A stretch of DNA of 64,000 nucleotides from Lautropia dentalis (GCF_003892345.1 NZ_RRUE01000002.1:1256609-1320608); one strand, 5' to 3'; positions 29,314 to 38,647 are shown, numbered from the stretch's first letter. Numbers and translations: made by a program. The notes: a model not told the origin generated them from the letters alone.

Positions 29314-30711
29314 ATGAACGGCAAAATGCCACCGGAACACAGGAGCAGCATCATGCCGCAGCATGAGCAGACAGCAGGGCAGGGCAAGGGCACCGTCCGC
29401 GTGGGACGCGACGGGCACGACACCTCGTTTTCCATCACCGGTGCCCGGCTGGTGGACCCGTGGAACGGGCTCGACCAGGAAAGCGACCTGCACGTATCGG
29501 ACAAGAAAATCATCGGCATTGGCGCGGCACCGCATGGCTTTCGGCCAGTGCGCACCATCGATGGCCGCGGAAAGATCCTCTCGCCCGGCCTGGTGGATCT
29601 CTCCGCGCGCCTGCGTGAACCGGGCTACCAGTACAAGGCCTCGCTCGAATCCGAAATGAAGGCCGCCGTGGCTGGCGGCGTGACTTCACTGGCCTGCCCG
29701 CCGGACACCGATCCGCCGCTGGACGAACCGGGCCTCGTGGAAATGCTCAAATACCGCGCCCACAACATGGGGCTGGCGCATCTGTATCCACTGGGCGCGC
29801 TGACCGTGGGCCTCGAGGGCGAGGCCCTGACCGAAATGCTGGAACTCACCGACGCCGGCTGTGTGGGTTTTGCACAGGCACATCACCCCATCCGCGACAC
29901 CCAGGTGCTGCTGCGTGCCCTGCAGTACGCGCATTCATACGGCTACACCGTGTGGCTCAACCCGTCGGACCCCTGGCTGGGTGGTGGCGTGATGCACGCC
30001 GGTCCCTTCGCCTCGCGGCTGGGTCTGCCCGGCAACCCGGTGATGGCCGAAACCATCGCGCTGCACACCATCATCGAACTGGTGGCCTCGGTGGGCTGCC
30101 GTGTGCACCTGTGCCGGCTGTCGTCGGCTGCCGGGGTGGAACTGGTGCGGCAGGCCCGCAAACGCGGTCTGCCGCTCACGGCCGATGTCTCCATCGACCA
30201 CCTGCATCTGACCGACGTGGATGTGGGCTTCTTCGACACCGCCTACCGGCTCGATCCGCCACTGCGTGCCCAGCGTGACCGCGATGCCCTGCGCGCCGGC
30301 CTGCTCGACGGCACCATCGACGCCATCTGCTCCGACCACACCCCGGTGCTGGCAGATGCCAAGCGTCTGCCCTTCGGCGAGGCCGAACCGGGGGCCGTGG
30401 GCCTGTCGCTGCTGCTGCCGCTGGCTCTCAAATGGGGCCGTGAAAGCGGCCAGTCGCTGCTGCAGGTGCTGGACCGGCTCACGCGCATTCCCGCCGGCAT
30501 CGCGGGGCTGGAGCGGGCGCCACACGCCAACCCGTCGGGCCTGTGGGTGGGCGGCCGTGCCGACCTTTGCCTGTTCGACCCCGACGCCCTGTGGAAGGTC
30601 ACCCCCGACACGCTGTGGGGACAGTGCGCCAACACGCCGTGGCTGGGGCATGAGGTGCAGGGACGGGTGCACCTGACGGCCGTGGGTGGAAGGATCGTGT
30701 TCGAACGCTGA
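29314..30711 (+). CDS. Dihydroorotase-like protein PyrC' (probably non-catalytic)
   Basis: About 465 residues from the ATG at 29314, preceded by AAAGGTGG (GTG 29302 is an in-frame alternative). It has the amidohydrolase fold of type I dihydroorotase: KILSPGLVDLSARLREPGYQ, VAGGVTSLACPPDTDPPLDE, SDHTPV. The metal-binding HxH expected just before LREPG is replaced by S-A-R. In Pseudomonas-type bacteria such an inactive homologue, PyrC', is a structural partner of PyrB; the gene order and the matching PyrB N-terminal extension agree with that. An active dihydroorotase should then be encoded elsewhere. Confidence 0.88.
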   Translation: MNGKMPPEHRSSIMPQHEQTAGQGKGTVRVGRDGHDTSFSITGARLVDPWNGLDQESDLHVSDKKIIGIGAAPHGFRPVRTIDGRGKILSPGLVDLSARLREPGYQYKASLESEMKAAVAGGVTSLACPPDTDPPLDEPGLVEMLKYRAHNMGLAHLYPLGALTVGLEGEALTEMLELTDAGCVGFAQAHHPIRDTQVLLRALQYAHSYGYTVWLNPSDPWLGGGVMHAGPFASRLGLPGNPVMAETIALHTIIELVASVGCRVHLCRLSSAAGVELVRQARKRGLPLTADVSIDHLHLTDVDVGFFDTAYRLDPPLRAQRDRDALRAGLLDGTIDAICSDHTPVLADAKRLPFGEAEPGAVGLSLLLPLALKWGRESGQSLLQVLDRLTRIPAGIAGLERAPHANPSGLWVGGRADLCLFDPDALWKVTPDTLWGQCANTPWLGHEVQGRVHLTAVGGRIVFER

Positions 30712-30742
30712 CGGGCTGAACTCAAATCCGGGTGCGGCCGGT

Positions 30743-30841
30743 ATCGCCCGGCCAGGCAAGGCGGCCTGCCTTGCCTGTGCCGTGCACCACGCCCGCAAAC
30801 GGCCGGGGCCAGCGCGGGGACGAATGCGTCCATGACACGCG
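30743..30841. repeat. Dispersed intergenic element, copy 3, with hairpin
   Basis: After pyrC'. It contains a perfect 10-bp stem, CAGGCAAGGC (30753-30762) with GCCTTGCCTG (30768-30777), and ends GGGGACGAATGCGTCCATGACA, almost the same as the right end of copy 2 at 10286. No T-run, but the stem could help end the pyr transcript. Confidence 0.5.
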
Positions 30842-30988
30842 CTGCCGGAGAAGGGGGCTTGCTGCCCGGCCGTCGGCGCCTTCCGGCCAGAGCATACCCC
30901 GCTGCCGATGGGGCGGTATATTCTCTGCCGGGAGGGTGGCCCGACGCCGGTGCTGGCCTCCCTGCAACACTGTCCGGGAGAGTGGCCC

Positions 30989-31870
30989 ATGGGCCTGCTG
31001 CGTCGTCTTTATCGTCTGCCGCTGCTGTTCGTGCTGCTGGTGCTGGGGCTGCTGGCGTTGGTCCTGATCCAGCCGTGGCTGCCCATGGGGGGGCGGCGCG
31101 CCATGGTGCGCGGGTGGTCGCGGGCGCTGCTTGGCGTGTGCGGTGTGACCGTGCACGAGGAATGGGGTGGGGAAGGCACGGTGCCAGGGAGCGAAAACGA
31201 TCCTGTCTCGGACCATGCCGATGGGCCTGCCGTGGCACCCAGCCCTGCGCAGAGACCAGCGATGGCGGCCACGCAGCCGGCTGCAACACTGGCTGCCCTG
31301 GCGCCGGGGCGGATGATCGTGGCCAACCACGTCTCGTGGCTGGATGTGTTTGCCATCAATTCACGCGCCACCTCGGCCTTCGTGGCCAAGGCAGAAATCC
31401 GTGAATGGCCCGTGGTGGGCTGGCTGGTGAGCCTGGCCGGCACCGTCTACATCAGGCGCGGTGACACGAAGGCCGTGCCGGATGTGATCGTGCAGATGCA
31501 GGAGCGTCTGCGCACCGGCTTTCCGGTGGCGCTGTTTCCGGAAGCCACCACCCATGTGGGTCCGACGCTGAGAAAGTTCCACGGCAAGCTCCTGCAGGCA
31601 GCCATCGATGAGCAGGCAGATATCCTGCCGGTGGGGTTGCAGTACCGGTATGCGGACGGCACGCCGGCCGAGGCGGCCTGGTATGTGGGGGATACGACCT
31701 TCGTGCAGTCGTTCTGGCAGGTACTGGGGGCGTCGGGGATTGGTGTGCGGATGGTGGTGATGGCGCCGCTGGGGACGGTGGGGGAAGAGAAGGGGGCGCT
31801 GGCGGCGAGGGCGCGGGAGCGGGTTTGTGTGGGGTTGGGGTTGCCGCTGATGCCGGGGGAATCTTCCTGA
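30989..31870 (+). CDS. plsC: 1-acyl-sn-glycerol-3-phosphate acyltransferase family protein
   Basis: 293 residues from the ATG at 30989, which has GGGAG upstream; an earlier ATG at 30908 is possible. A membrane anchor (LLFVLLVLGLLALVLIQPWL) is followed by the acyltransferase core: NHVSWLDVFAIN is the NHxxxxD block, TVYIRRGD and FPVALFPEATTH the acceptor-binding blocks (FPEAT in place of the usual FPEGT). It should acylate lysophosphatidate or a related lysolipid at the inner membrane. An insert of about 45 residues separates anchor and core. Last core gene before the secretion cluster, with which it is convergent. Confidence 0.88.
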   Translation: MGLLRRLYRLPLLFVLLVLGLLALVLIQPWLPMGGRRAMVRGWSRALLGVCGVTVHEEWGGEGTVPGSENDPVSDHADGPAVAPSPAQRPAMAATQPAATLAALAPGRMIVANHVSWLDVFAINSRATSAFVAKAEIREWPVVGWLVSLAGTVYIRRGDTKAVPDVIVQMQERLRTGFPVALFPEATTHVGPTLRKFHGKLLQAAIDEQADILPVGLQYRYADGTPAEAAWYVGDTTFVQSFWQVLGASGIGVRMVVMAPLGTVGEEKGALAARARERVCVGLGLPLMPGESS

Positions 31871-31955
31871 ACAGGCACGCCGGCGCCATCGGCTACCGGA
31901 GCTGGCCCGGTGCACGGGAGGGAAGGCCAGCGCCCTGGCCCACGTCGCATCCGCG

Positions 31956-32396
31956 TCAGTTCCACTGATCCGGCCCGGCAAAATCCGCGTGGATTTCGTG
32001 GTCGGGCAGCCTGCCGTTTCTGACCCATTCTGCGGCGGTTTGTGGCGAAAGCTGGCCTTGCTTGGCCAGTTCTGCAGCGCTCAGGGCCCGTTCATCCTGA
32101 AGCTGGCGGTCGATTTCGCTGATTTTCTCGTCAACCAGGGCGTCACGTTCATCGATTTCGGCGAGACGCCGTTCGATGTCATCGTGATTTCGACCGTCGG
32201 TGTCCAGCAGGGCCCCGCGCAGGTCCGACGGGAGCGACTGGAGATACTTCCTCAACGGAACGGCCATGTCGTCCATGGCCGACTGATGGGCCATGAATAC
32301 AGGGGGGCCTTCCGGAGACCGGGTCACGAAACCCGCTACGCCCCGAATCTCGTGGGGCTCGGGGTGTCCGGGAAAGTCTGCTGGGTCGAGACGCAT
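31956..32396 (-). CDS. Hypothetical protein at end of T4BSS operon
   Basis: 146 residues, not recognised. Acidic and soluble, with a predicted coiled coil in the centre (DDIERRLAEIDERDALVDEK). The end, SPQTAAEWVRNGRLPDHEIH, reads like a short helix-turn-helix or Mrr-like adaptor segment, but this is a weak impression. Last gene of the leftward secretion block, 85 bp from plsC. Confidence 0.6.
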   Translation of the reverse strand: MRLDPADFPGHPEPHEIRGVAGFVTRSPEGPPVFMAHQSAMDDMAVPLRKYLQSLPSDLRGALLDTDGRNHDDIERRLAEIDERDALVDEKISEIDRQLQDERALSAAELAKQGQLSPQTAAEWVRNGRLPDHEIHADFAGPDQWN

Positions 32397-32484
32397 GTCA
32401 TGGCTCCCTGGTCAAAAAACGTTCCAAAACCCTGTCGGCACACGGCTGGAGCCGTCGCGGGGGTGAACGAGCCCATCGCAGGCC

Positions 32485-33135
32485 CTAGGACGAAGGCCTG
32501 TTCATCTGCATCATCCTGTCGATGATGCCCTGGCGACGCCGTTCCTGCCACCGTTGCCGGGCGTGACCGATGGCGGTGTCCGCCACCTCCGCGTTGCCGG
32601 TGATGGATGCCAGATGCTGCCGGAACTGCTCCCTGATCTCGCGTTTCTGCCTCGTATCTGCACTGGCGATGGACAGCGCCTCCAGCGCATCGATGCACAG
32701 CCTGCACAGTGCTTCCATGCTCCCGCGCTCCAGCCCCGCAAGCGCCTGGCGATGCTCGAATGCGTACATCTCGGCCTGATGCAGGGCACAGTGAAGCCGG
32801 TCTTCGTCTGCACGTATTTCGCAAATGGTGTCGTTGACCTGCGCGAACGATGAATTGGAAGGGAGGCAGCCATCCTTGCCCAGTCCCCTGGCAAACGATT
32901 CGATGTGCGTTCGAAGCTCGTGCTTTTCCCGTGCGGTGTCCGGATCATCCTCCGGATCGCTGATGGCCTCGAGGGCAATGGCTTCGAGGGTTATCTCGCC
33001 GACCCTGTCTTCGTCGCCGTTTTCCTGCAGGATCTGCAGGGCCTGCTGGCGCATCTCGGCAATGGCCAGGTAAAAGCGGCTGCTGTCATTGACCGAAATG
33101 GCCGGGGGCTTTGTTGATGCCGTGGGGCTTTGCAT
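32485..33135 (-). CDS. Hypothetical helical protein
   Basis: 216 residues, not recognised. Almost entirely charged helix, with several scattered cysteines (DGCLPS, ICEIRADEDRLHCALH, LCRLCIDALEAL). No signal peptide or membrane helix. It follows the 171-residue gene after 27 bp, so it belongs to the same transcript and may be a cytoplasmic accessory or regulator of the secretion system. Confidence 0.6.
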   Translation of the reverse strand: MQSPTASTKPPAISVNDSSRFYLAIAEMRQQALQILQENGDEDRVGEITLEAIALEAISDPEDDPDTAREKHELRTHIESFARGLGKDGCLPSNSSFAQVNDTICEIRADEDRLHCALHQAEMYAFEHRQALAGLERGSMEALCRLCIDALEALSIASADTRQKREIREQFRQHLASITGNAEVADTAIGHARQRWQERRRQGIIDRMMQMNRPSS

Positions 33136-33162
33136 GATGGAACCGCGATGATCGTTTTGTCT

Positions 33163-33678
33163 TCAGAACTGCCGGTTACGCTCCCGCAGCCGGTTCGTGG
33201 AGGTGCCTGGGGTCGATGCTTCAAGGACTTCGACGATATCCTGACGGGATATGGGAACGCCAATGACCTCGCTGCCGAACCCGGCCACTTCCTCCCGGTC
33301 GCCCAGCCAGCAGCTCGATATCCACAGCCGTTCGGCCTGCAGAAATGCCTCGAGTTCGTCCTGATACAGAAACTTGATGCCGAGCGCCGTGGCGGGCATA
33401 CAGTGTCCCGAACGGAGGTTCATGCCGGAAAACAGCAGGTAAAGCTGGTCGCTCACGCAGGCGCGCTCGACGGGCAGCCTCATCAGCCAGTGTTCGGCGT
33501 GCTGGACATACAGAAAGGCGTCCCGTCCGCGCGTGGCGGCCATGAAGCGCGAGCGCTGCAGGGGTGAAAGCAGCGTGACCCGCTGGCTGCGCGGGTGTTC
33601 CTGCATCTGGTGTCTGGGAAACTGCGTGGCCCAGCGCAGAAAATCCACATAGGCGCACTGAACGCCATGCTGCCCCAT
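33163..33678 (-). CDS. Hypothetical protein in T4BSS operon
   Basis: 171 residues, not recognised. No signal or membrane segment. Start and upstream stop overlap as TGATG, so it is translationally coupled to the 344-residue gene. Basic N-terminal half with several cysteines and aromatic residues (YVDFLRWATQFPRHQM, HAEHWLMRLPVERACV). Confidence 0.6.
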   Translation of the reverse strand: MGQHGVQCAYVDFLRWATQFPRHQMQEHPRSQRVTLLSPLQRSRFMAATRGRDAFLYVQHAEHWLMRLPVERACVSDQLYLLFSGMNLRSGHCMPATALGIKFLYQDELEAFLQAERLWISSCWLGDREEVAGFGSEVIGVPISRQDIVEVLEASTPGTSTNRLRERNRQF

Positions 33679-34712
33679 CAGATCATGTCCTCATCGTAGG
33701 TATCGACCAGCTGGAAATACTGGTCCAGAATTTCGTTGAGTGCCTGATGCAGTGTCAGGTCGTTGTTCTGGGCAAACTGCCTGACGCGTGCCAGCAGCTC
33801 GGCCTGTATGGTGAACGACGGCACGGACCGGCGGCCCTTCTCGGTGCTCAGGGGAATTTCCCTCCCCTGGTGACGCAGCCGCTGCTCGATTTGCCTGTAT
33901 ATCCTGAAGCTGAACCCGAAATGCTGCATGATGTCCCGGATGCTGCACTTCCGGTTCGTGTCGAGGCGCTTCCTTGCCCAGACGACGACGGCGTCCTTGA
34001 TGCCATCCAGATAGACGGCGGACATCAGTGTGTTGACGGCTGCCCTCGCGTGGCGCGCGGCCACCTCGCCGCGTTGCTGCAGCGGGCGCGAGATGCGCCT
34101 GAGCAGCCAGTCCATGCTGGATGCATCGGTCATGTCCAGGGGCTGGCGGAACTTCTTGGACTCGACAAGCTCCGGCGCTTCCCCGTCGATGAACTCATAA
34201 GGGGGGCGTTTGCTGATGCGTGGCGCCAGGAAAAAGCACGCGGCGGTGAACATGCCCCTGTCGCACAGATGGGGGCGGCTGTCCTGGATCAGCCGGTTGA
34301 GTATGTCGGCATCAATGTCGATGACGATGGAGGGCGACAGGGGAAAGTGCAACGGCTTTCCGATGACGGGAAACTCCTGCTCGATGGGGGAGGGCAGGGC
34401 ATTGCCGAGCCGGTCCCATAGCCTGAAGCGCTCCTGCGGTTGACCATTCACTGCTGCGATGCCGGGAATGTGGTTGCCCAGCGCATCGAGCACATGGCGA
34501 ATCATCTGCAGGCGTCGTACCGTCAGAAAATACCCGGTGACTTCGCTGATGTTGTTGTTGATGCTGACGAGGTAGTGCAGGTCGCGGACGGTCCTGCCAA
34601 GAACGGCGGGACTGGCGTCTGCAATGGCAGGATGGTGCCCCAGGAACTGGCTGGCCAGCACGCCCAGTTCCGTATCGTCATGACGCCTGATTTCATCGCC
34701 TGAAAGTCGCAT
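33678..34712 (-). CDS. Hypothetical protein, possible DNA-binding regulator
   Basis: 344 residues, not recognised. Soluble. The region from about 250 (RKCSIRDIMQHFGFSFRIYR) resembles a helix-turn-helix. The C-terminal 60 residues (VPSFTIQAELLARVRQFAQN, LHQALNEILDQYFQLV) look like a ribbon-helix-helix-type tail. Coupled by TGATG to the next gene. A regulator or DNA-processing accessory is a plausible guess only. Confidence 0.62.
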   Translation of the reverse strand: MRLSGDEIRRHDDTELGVLASQFLGHHPAIADASPAVLGRTVRDLHYLVSINNNISEVTGYFLTVRRLQMIRHVLDALGNHIPGIAAVNGQPQERFRLWDRLGNALPSPIEQEFPVIGKPLHFPLSPSIVIDIDADILNRLIQDSRPHLCDRGMFTAACFFLAPRISKRPPYEFIDGEAPELVESKKFRQPLDMTDASSMDWLLRRISRPLQQRGEVAARHARAAVNTLMSAVYLDGIKDAVVVWARKRLDTNRKCSIRDIMQHFGFSFRIYRQIEQRLRHQGREIPLSTEKGRRSVPSFTIQAELLARVRQFAQNNDLTLHQALNEILDQYFQLVDTYDEDMI

Positions 34713-34814
34713 CGCAGCTCCTGTCCTGCCCGGTCTGGATGAACACGGCCTCCGCCCAGTCCAGGGAGGCCCAAGTGTGCACAGGCTTTTGCAGAGACGC
34801 CCGGCAGATATCGT

Positions 34815-35810
34815 TCAATGCCGCGATCCCGTGGAAGACCGACGGGCCGGCGGAACGAAACAGGAGGTATCTCCGGCTGCACCATTTCCGGCTGACGCAG
34901 GCTGTGTTACTTGCCTGATACGTTCGACCTGCGCCAGTACTGGATCAGAGTCTACCATGTCGTCAGATTGTCTGACACCCCCCGCTTTTTGCCTGGACGA
35001 ATTGCCCTGTTCAGGCAAGCCGGCATGGCCGGAGGAAGACGCACCATGGCGGGTCGCGATGAACTGGGTGATCATGTTCCTGAGTTCCTGCTGTTCCTGC
35101 GCGGACAGTGGCGAGTTCGGGTCGGATGCGCTGGGTGTGGAAATGTCCGGGGCATCCGCCCGGGCAAGTGGCGGGGAGGTTTGCGGCTGCTGCACGAGGG
35201 CGGCGGTCAGCACGAACGCGCACATGGCTATCACGATCATGGCCGCACCGTAGCCGGCCAGACGCAGGGTTCGGGAGAGAAACGATTTCTGTTCCCCGGT
35301 TTCTTTCTGCATCCGGGTTTCGCGGGGGGCGTCATCCGCAGCGGGGGTGGCCATGCCGGAGCCCCGGGCCATCATGTACTGGCCCATGGCGGCGTCGAAG
35401 GCGCTGGCAACCTGCTGACGGACATGTGCCCGGACGTGAGCTGCACTGGATGGACCGGGCGTGTCTGCCCGGCGTGCAAAGGGATTCAGGCTGCGTGAAG
35501 TGCCCTCGCCCTGCAGGGGGAGCAGCAGCGCCGGTGAAGCAAGATGAAAGGAACGGTCACCATCGACCATGGCATGAATCTCTCCCCTGACGAGCATACC
35601 GCCCGTTGTGCCCTCGGGCGCTGGCTCGCTGGTATCAAAACCCGTCACGTCGATGTGCAGTTCGCTGAATGCCGCGGGCAGGCGGATGAAACAGGATTGC
35701 CGGTTCTGGTCGGCTTCCGGTCCGCTGTCGAACGAGAGCATGATCTGGCCCTCGTCCTGCCGGATGCGGAAAGTCGGGTTGAATACGGGGATGTATCGTG
35801 TGTCTCTCAT
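34815..35810 (-). CDS. Hypothetical bitopic membrane protein in T4BSS operon
   Basis: 331 residues from the ATG at 35810, two bases after the trbB stop (TGACATG); a TTG at 35825 is the alternative. The N-terminal ~110 residues are probably cytoplasmic and beta-rich. One membrane helix (YGAAMIVIAMCAFVLTAALV) near residue 200 follows a basic stretch, and the Ser/Pro/Gln-rich C-terminus would be periplasmic. No named family recognised. The single-helix layout resembles DotF- or DotI-like scaffold parts, without sequence support. Confidence 0.6.
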   Translation of the reverse strand: MRDTRYIPVFNPTFRIRQDEGQIMLSFDSGPEADQNRQSCFIRLPAAFSELHIDVTGFDTSEPAPEGTTGGMLVRGEIHAMVDGDRSFHLASPALLLPLQGEGTSRSLNPFARRADTPGPSSAAHVRAHVRQQVASAFDAAMGQYMMARGSGMATPAADDAPRETRMQKETGEQKSFLSRTLRLAGYGAAMIVIAMCAFVLTAALVQQPQTSPPLARADAPDISTPSASDPNSPLSAQEQQELRNMITQFIATRHGASSSGHAGLPEQGNSSRQKAGGVRQSDDMVDSDPVLAQVERIRQVTQPASAGNGAAGDTSCFVPPARRSSTGSRH

Positions 35811-35811
35811 G

Positions 35812-37158
35812 TCACGGTTTTCCAAGGATGTCTTCCCGAATGACCTGCTCCGACAGGCCGGTGGTCAGCCTGGCAATACCGGTCCTGTGGTCGAGGTACA
35901 GCGCTGCAGGCACACCGGCGTCGCCACTGTCCGGCGATGCCTGGAACAGCAGGGTCATCATTTTTTCGTTGTCCAGCAGGTTGTTGACGGTTGCCCCGGC
36001 CGGCGCTGTCTCGATCGGTTCCTTGCGGCCGAGAACCCGTTCGAGAAATGCCGGGTCGCCGTTCTGCAGGATGGTGGCCGACAGCCTCATCCCTTTCTGG
36101 TCCAGATATTTGCCATCCGGCGTGGGTTCGCGCCTGCCCAGCAGGGCAACGGGAATCCACTTGATCGTGGCGCCCTGCCGGACATGTGTCCGGGTGCCGT
36201 TGTAGGCTGCCCGACAATAGGGGCAGCGTGGGTCGAAAAAGATATAGACCGTATCGCCCGGCGCGCCTTTGCCTTCCCTGAAACCGGCGAGTTTGTCCAC
36301 GTACTGGATGACGGGGGGCGGCGTTCCCTCGAAGTGCCCGTCCATGGCGAACCGGGCGTTGGGGTTGCCTTTCGCCCGGGAGGTTGCGACGGGTTTGCCG
36401 TCACCGGTGGTGTCACCGGATGCCGCGCCCCGCGATGCCGCTGCCGGTGCAGATGCTGTCGATGAAGGTTCGGCCGATGGAGAATCAGTGGGGGCAGACG
36501 CAGTGGGCGAAGATGCATCGGGCAGGGATGCATTGGGTGAGGATACATCGGGTGAAGATGCGGTGGGCGAGGATGCAGTCCGCGAAGGGGATGACGGTTC
36601 ACCCGGGCCGGGGGATGCATCGGATGCTGCATTGTTCTGCGGCCCGCCGTTGAGCAGTACGCCGGCAAAGATCGCGCTTCCATCGGAAGTGATGTAGACC
36701 TCGATCTGCGAGCCGTTGCGGTCCACCATCCAGGCAAACAGATCGGGCGTGTCCAGCGGAATCTCTCCGATGATGCGCCCATAGCGGGAGACACGCTTTT
36801 TCAGCTCATCGAACGACAGCGCCTCGTGTGGTGCGGGCCCTCTGTCGTCCTGTATTCGCGAGGCGTTGAGCATCTGGATGGGCGCGGCGCTGGCCGCGCC
36901 CCCGGCAGGGGAGTCTGCTGCGCCGGGGGCCTGTTGCCCCTGCCGGGCCTGTGTCGCCTGTTGATTCTGTGCCGCCTGCTGATCCTGTGGCGTCTGCTGA
37001 TCCTGTGGCGTCTGTGGCGTCTGCCGGTTCCATGGTGTCTGTTCTGCCTGGGCAGAGCCTCCGTCCAGCGTCTGAACGGGGTCGGTCTGTGCCATGGCGT
37101 GTGGTGCGCCCAGGGGAATGAGCGCTGCGATCAGCGTGCGGGTGACGGTTTGCTTCAT
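35812..37158 (-). CDS. trbB: TrbB-like periplasmic thiol:disulfide isomerase (DsbC/DsbG family)
   Basis: 448 residues from the ATG at 37158, with signal peptide MKQTVTRTLIAALIPLGAPH-AMAQ. A Q/T/P-rich stretch and a Ser/Ala/Pro repeat region fill the first ~250 residues. Then comes the thioredoxin-fold domain with VYIFFDPRCPYCRAAYNGTR, the CPYC redox centre near residue 312. IncI plasmid R64 encodes a DsbC-like TrbB between trbA and trbC; here the gene directly follows trbA (dotM). It probably helps disulfide formation in periplasmic transfer components. The pre-catalytic part is much longer than in DsbC. Confidence 0.82.
   Translation of the reverse strand: MKQTVTRTLIAALIPLGAPHAMAQTDPVQTLDGGSAQAEQTPWNRQTPQTPQDQQTPQDQQAAQNQQATQARQGQQAPGAADSPAGGAASAAPIQMLNASRIQDDRGPAPHEALSFDELKKRVSRYGRIIGEIPLDTPDLFAWMVDRNGSQIEVYITSDGSAIFAGVLLNGGPQNNAASDASPGPGEPSSPSRTASSPTASSPDVSSPNASLPDASSPTASAPTDSPSAEPSSTASAPAAASRGAASGDTTGDGKPVATSRAKGNPNARFAMDGHFEGTPPPVIQYVDKLAGFREGKGAPGDTVYIFFDPRCPYCRAAYNGTRTHVRQGATIKWIPVALLGRREPTPDGKYLDQKGMRLSATILQNGDPAFLERVLGRKEPIETAPAGATVNNLLDNEKMMTLLFQASPDSGDAGVPAALYLDHRTGIARLTTGLSEQVIREDILGKP
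36490..36600 (-). repeat. 15-bp tandem repeats inside trbB
   Basis: About seven degenerate units of 15 bp encode pentapeptides of the ASSPT/ASSPD type. The region is a flexible linker between the N-terminal domain and the redox domain. Confidence 0.7.
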
Positions 37159-37285
37159 GATGTGTGCGAATGGCTGGTGTTCCCTGGGGTGTGTGGCAAA
37201 AGCCCTGCGGTACCCTGGCCGCACCTCTCCTGTGGCCGGATTGCTCCGGGTTCCGGCGCGCGGGGGGATGGGTGGATGAATGCGC

Positions 37286-38617
37286 TCATGACCCGCTCCT
37301 GGCTTTTGCAGCGGCTTCCTGTCTGGCGGCGCGTCTCTTCTGGTAGTCGTCGTACGCCTTCCTGTCCTGTTCGGTGTAGAGAAATGACGTGATGGCCGTG
37401 CGCAGCCCGTCGATGGCCTGTTCGGTGCAGGGCGTCGTGACGGGGCGCCCCGCCTTGCACTCGACCATGAAGTGATTGAAGACGGCAGACCCTTCGGCAA
37501 AGGCATCCGGCCTTCCCATCGACGTCACGGCATACCAGAGCGGGCGATCATGAAAGCGCAGCCAGTCGACCCGGCTGGCATTGAACACGCCGATTCTGCG
37601 TGCTTCGACCATCATGCCGTACAGCACGGTGCGCAGATAGGCGTGGCGCCTGAAAATCGCCTGAACGTTTGGATGCTTGATGTACTTGTGAAGGACGCTG
37701 CGGGGAAAGGACAGGTCGATGTCGGGCCTCGTCCACGAAAGATCGTCCGGATCCTTCTCGTTGGGTATGAAGAGCGTCCAGCACCAGTCATGGACTTCCT
37801 GGCTGACGGCTCTGGCGCGTGCAAACGCCTTTTCGTCCATGTCCCGGTCGGTGGCTGCCACCAGGGGCGCCAGCATGGACATGATGATGAGTTCGCCATA
37901 GCTCATTTCGGGCATGTCCGGCAGGGCGGGGTCGGGGCTTTTCCTGAATTTCGCCAGTCTGCCCAGCTGTGCAAGGAACACGGCCGCACATTTCTGCCTG
38001 TCCAGGATGGGCTGATACCGTCCCGGTCCCTCCCTCGACCAGCCGCGCACCAGATCATGCTCGCGTGCAAAATCCCTGGATGTCATGGACATGCCAAATA
38101 CCGGATCATCCAGCTCCCGGCCGATCAGGTCCAGACGGGAGTAGAGGTTCATGCGCGGATAGGTGCGGCGCATTTCCGTCATGAAGCTTTTGAGATCGTG
38201 CTTTTTCGTGAACCGGATCTGTGGATGCGTGGTCTGGGAGCGGACGATCCATTTGATGGCCACGCAGGCTGCCACCAGAAGCCAGAAGAGATTGAACAGC
38301 ACGGAGAGCCCCGATATCTCCCCCCATGACACGTCGGAAAAATCCTTCCGGCATTGGCCGATGATGCTGACCGGATCGCACACATCCTGCACCGTTCTGA
38401 CGATGGCATCGAGCCCCGGCACATCGCTCAGCCCCAGTGCTTCGGCCAGTGCGTAGAGCGGCCAGAGCTGGAACAGGCGTACATAGGCGTGGAGGGTGGC
38501 AATGGTCGTGTGATGCTGCCCCCACAATGCCTTGATGAGCATGAGCGCCAGGAACGGCACGATGATGAAGATCCAGAAATCCGGAGCGCTCCTGCTGTTT
38601 TCGGGGGCGTTGGCCAT
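37286..38617 (-). CDS. dotM: T4BSS coupling-complex protein DotM/IcmP (TrbA)
   Basis: 443 residues. N-terminal membrane helices (FWIFIIVPFLALMLIKALWG, LSVLFNLFWLLVAACVAIKW) followed by a large cytoplasmic domain with family blocks FAREHDLVRGWSREGPGRYQ, FLAQLGRL, RRHAYLRTVLYGMMVEARRI, GVFNASRVDWLRFHDRPLWY. DotM partners with the ATPase DotL in the type IV coupling complex that presents substrates. Its DotL partner is encoded in the rightward block at 54107. Confidence 0.92.
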   Translation of the reverse strand: MANAPENSRSAPDFWIFIIVPFLALMLIKALWGQHHTTIATLHAYVRLFQLWPLYALAEALGLSDVPGLDAIVRTVQDVCDPVSIIGQCRKDFSDVSWGEISGLSVLFNLFWLLVAACVAIKWIVRSQTTHPQIRFTKKHDLKSFMTEMRRTYPRMNLYSRLDLIGRELDDPVFGMSMTSRDFAREHDLVRGWSREGPGRYQPILDRQKCAAVFLAQLGRLAKFRKSPDPALPDMPEMSYGELIIMSMLAPLVAATDRDMDEKAFARARAVSQEVHDWCWTLFIPNEKDPDDLSWTRPDIDLSFPRSVLHKYIKHPNVQAIFRRHAYLRTVLYGMMVEARRIGVFNASRVDWLRFHDRPLWYAVTSMGRPDAFAEGSAVFNHFMVECKAGRPVTTPCTEQAIDGLRTAITSFLYTEQDRKAYDDYQKRRAARQEAAAKARSGS

Positions 38618-38647
38618 GAGCGGTGAGGTGATTCGTACTCGAAGGTT

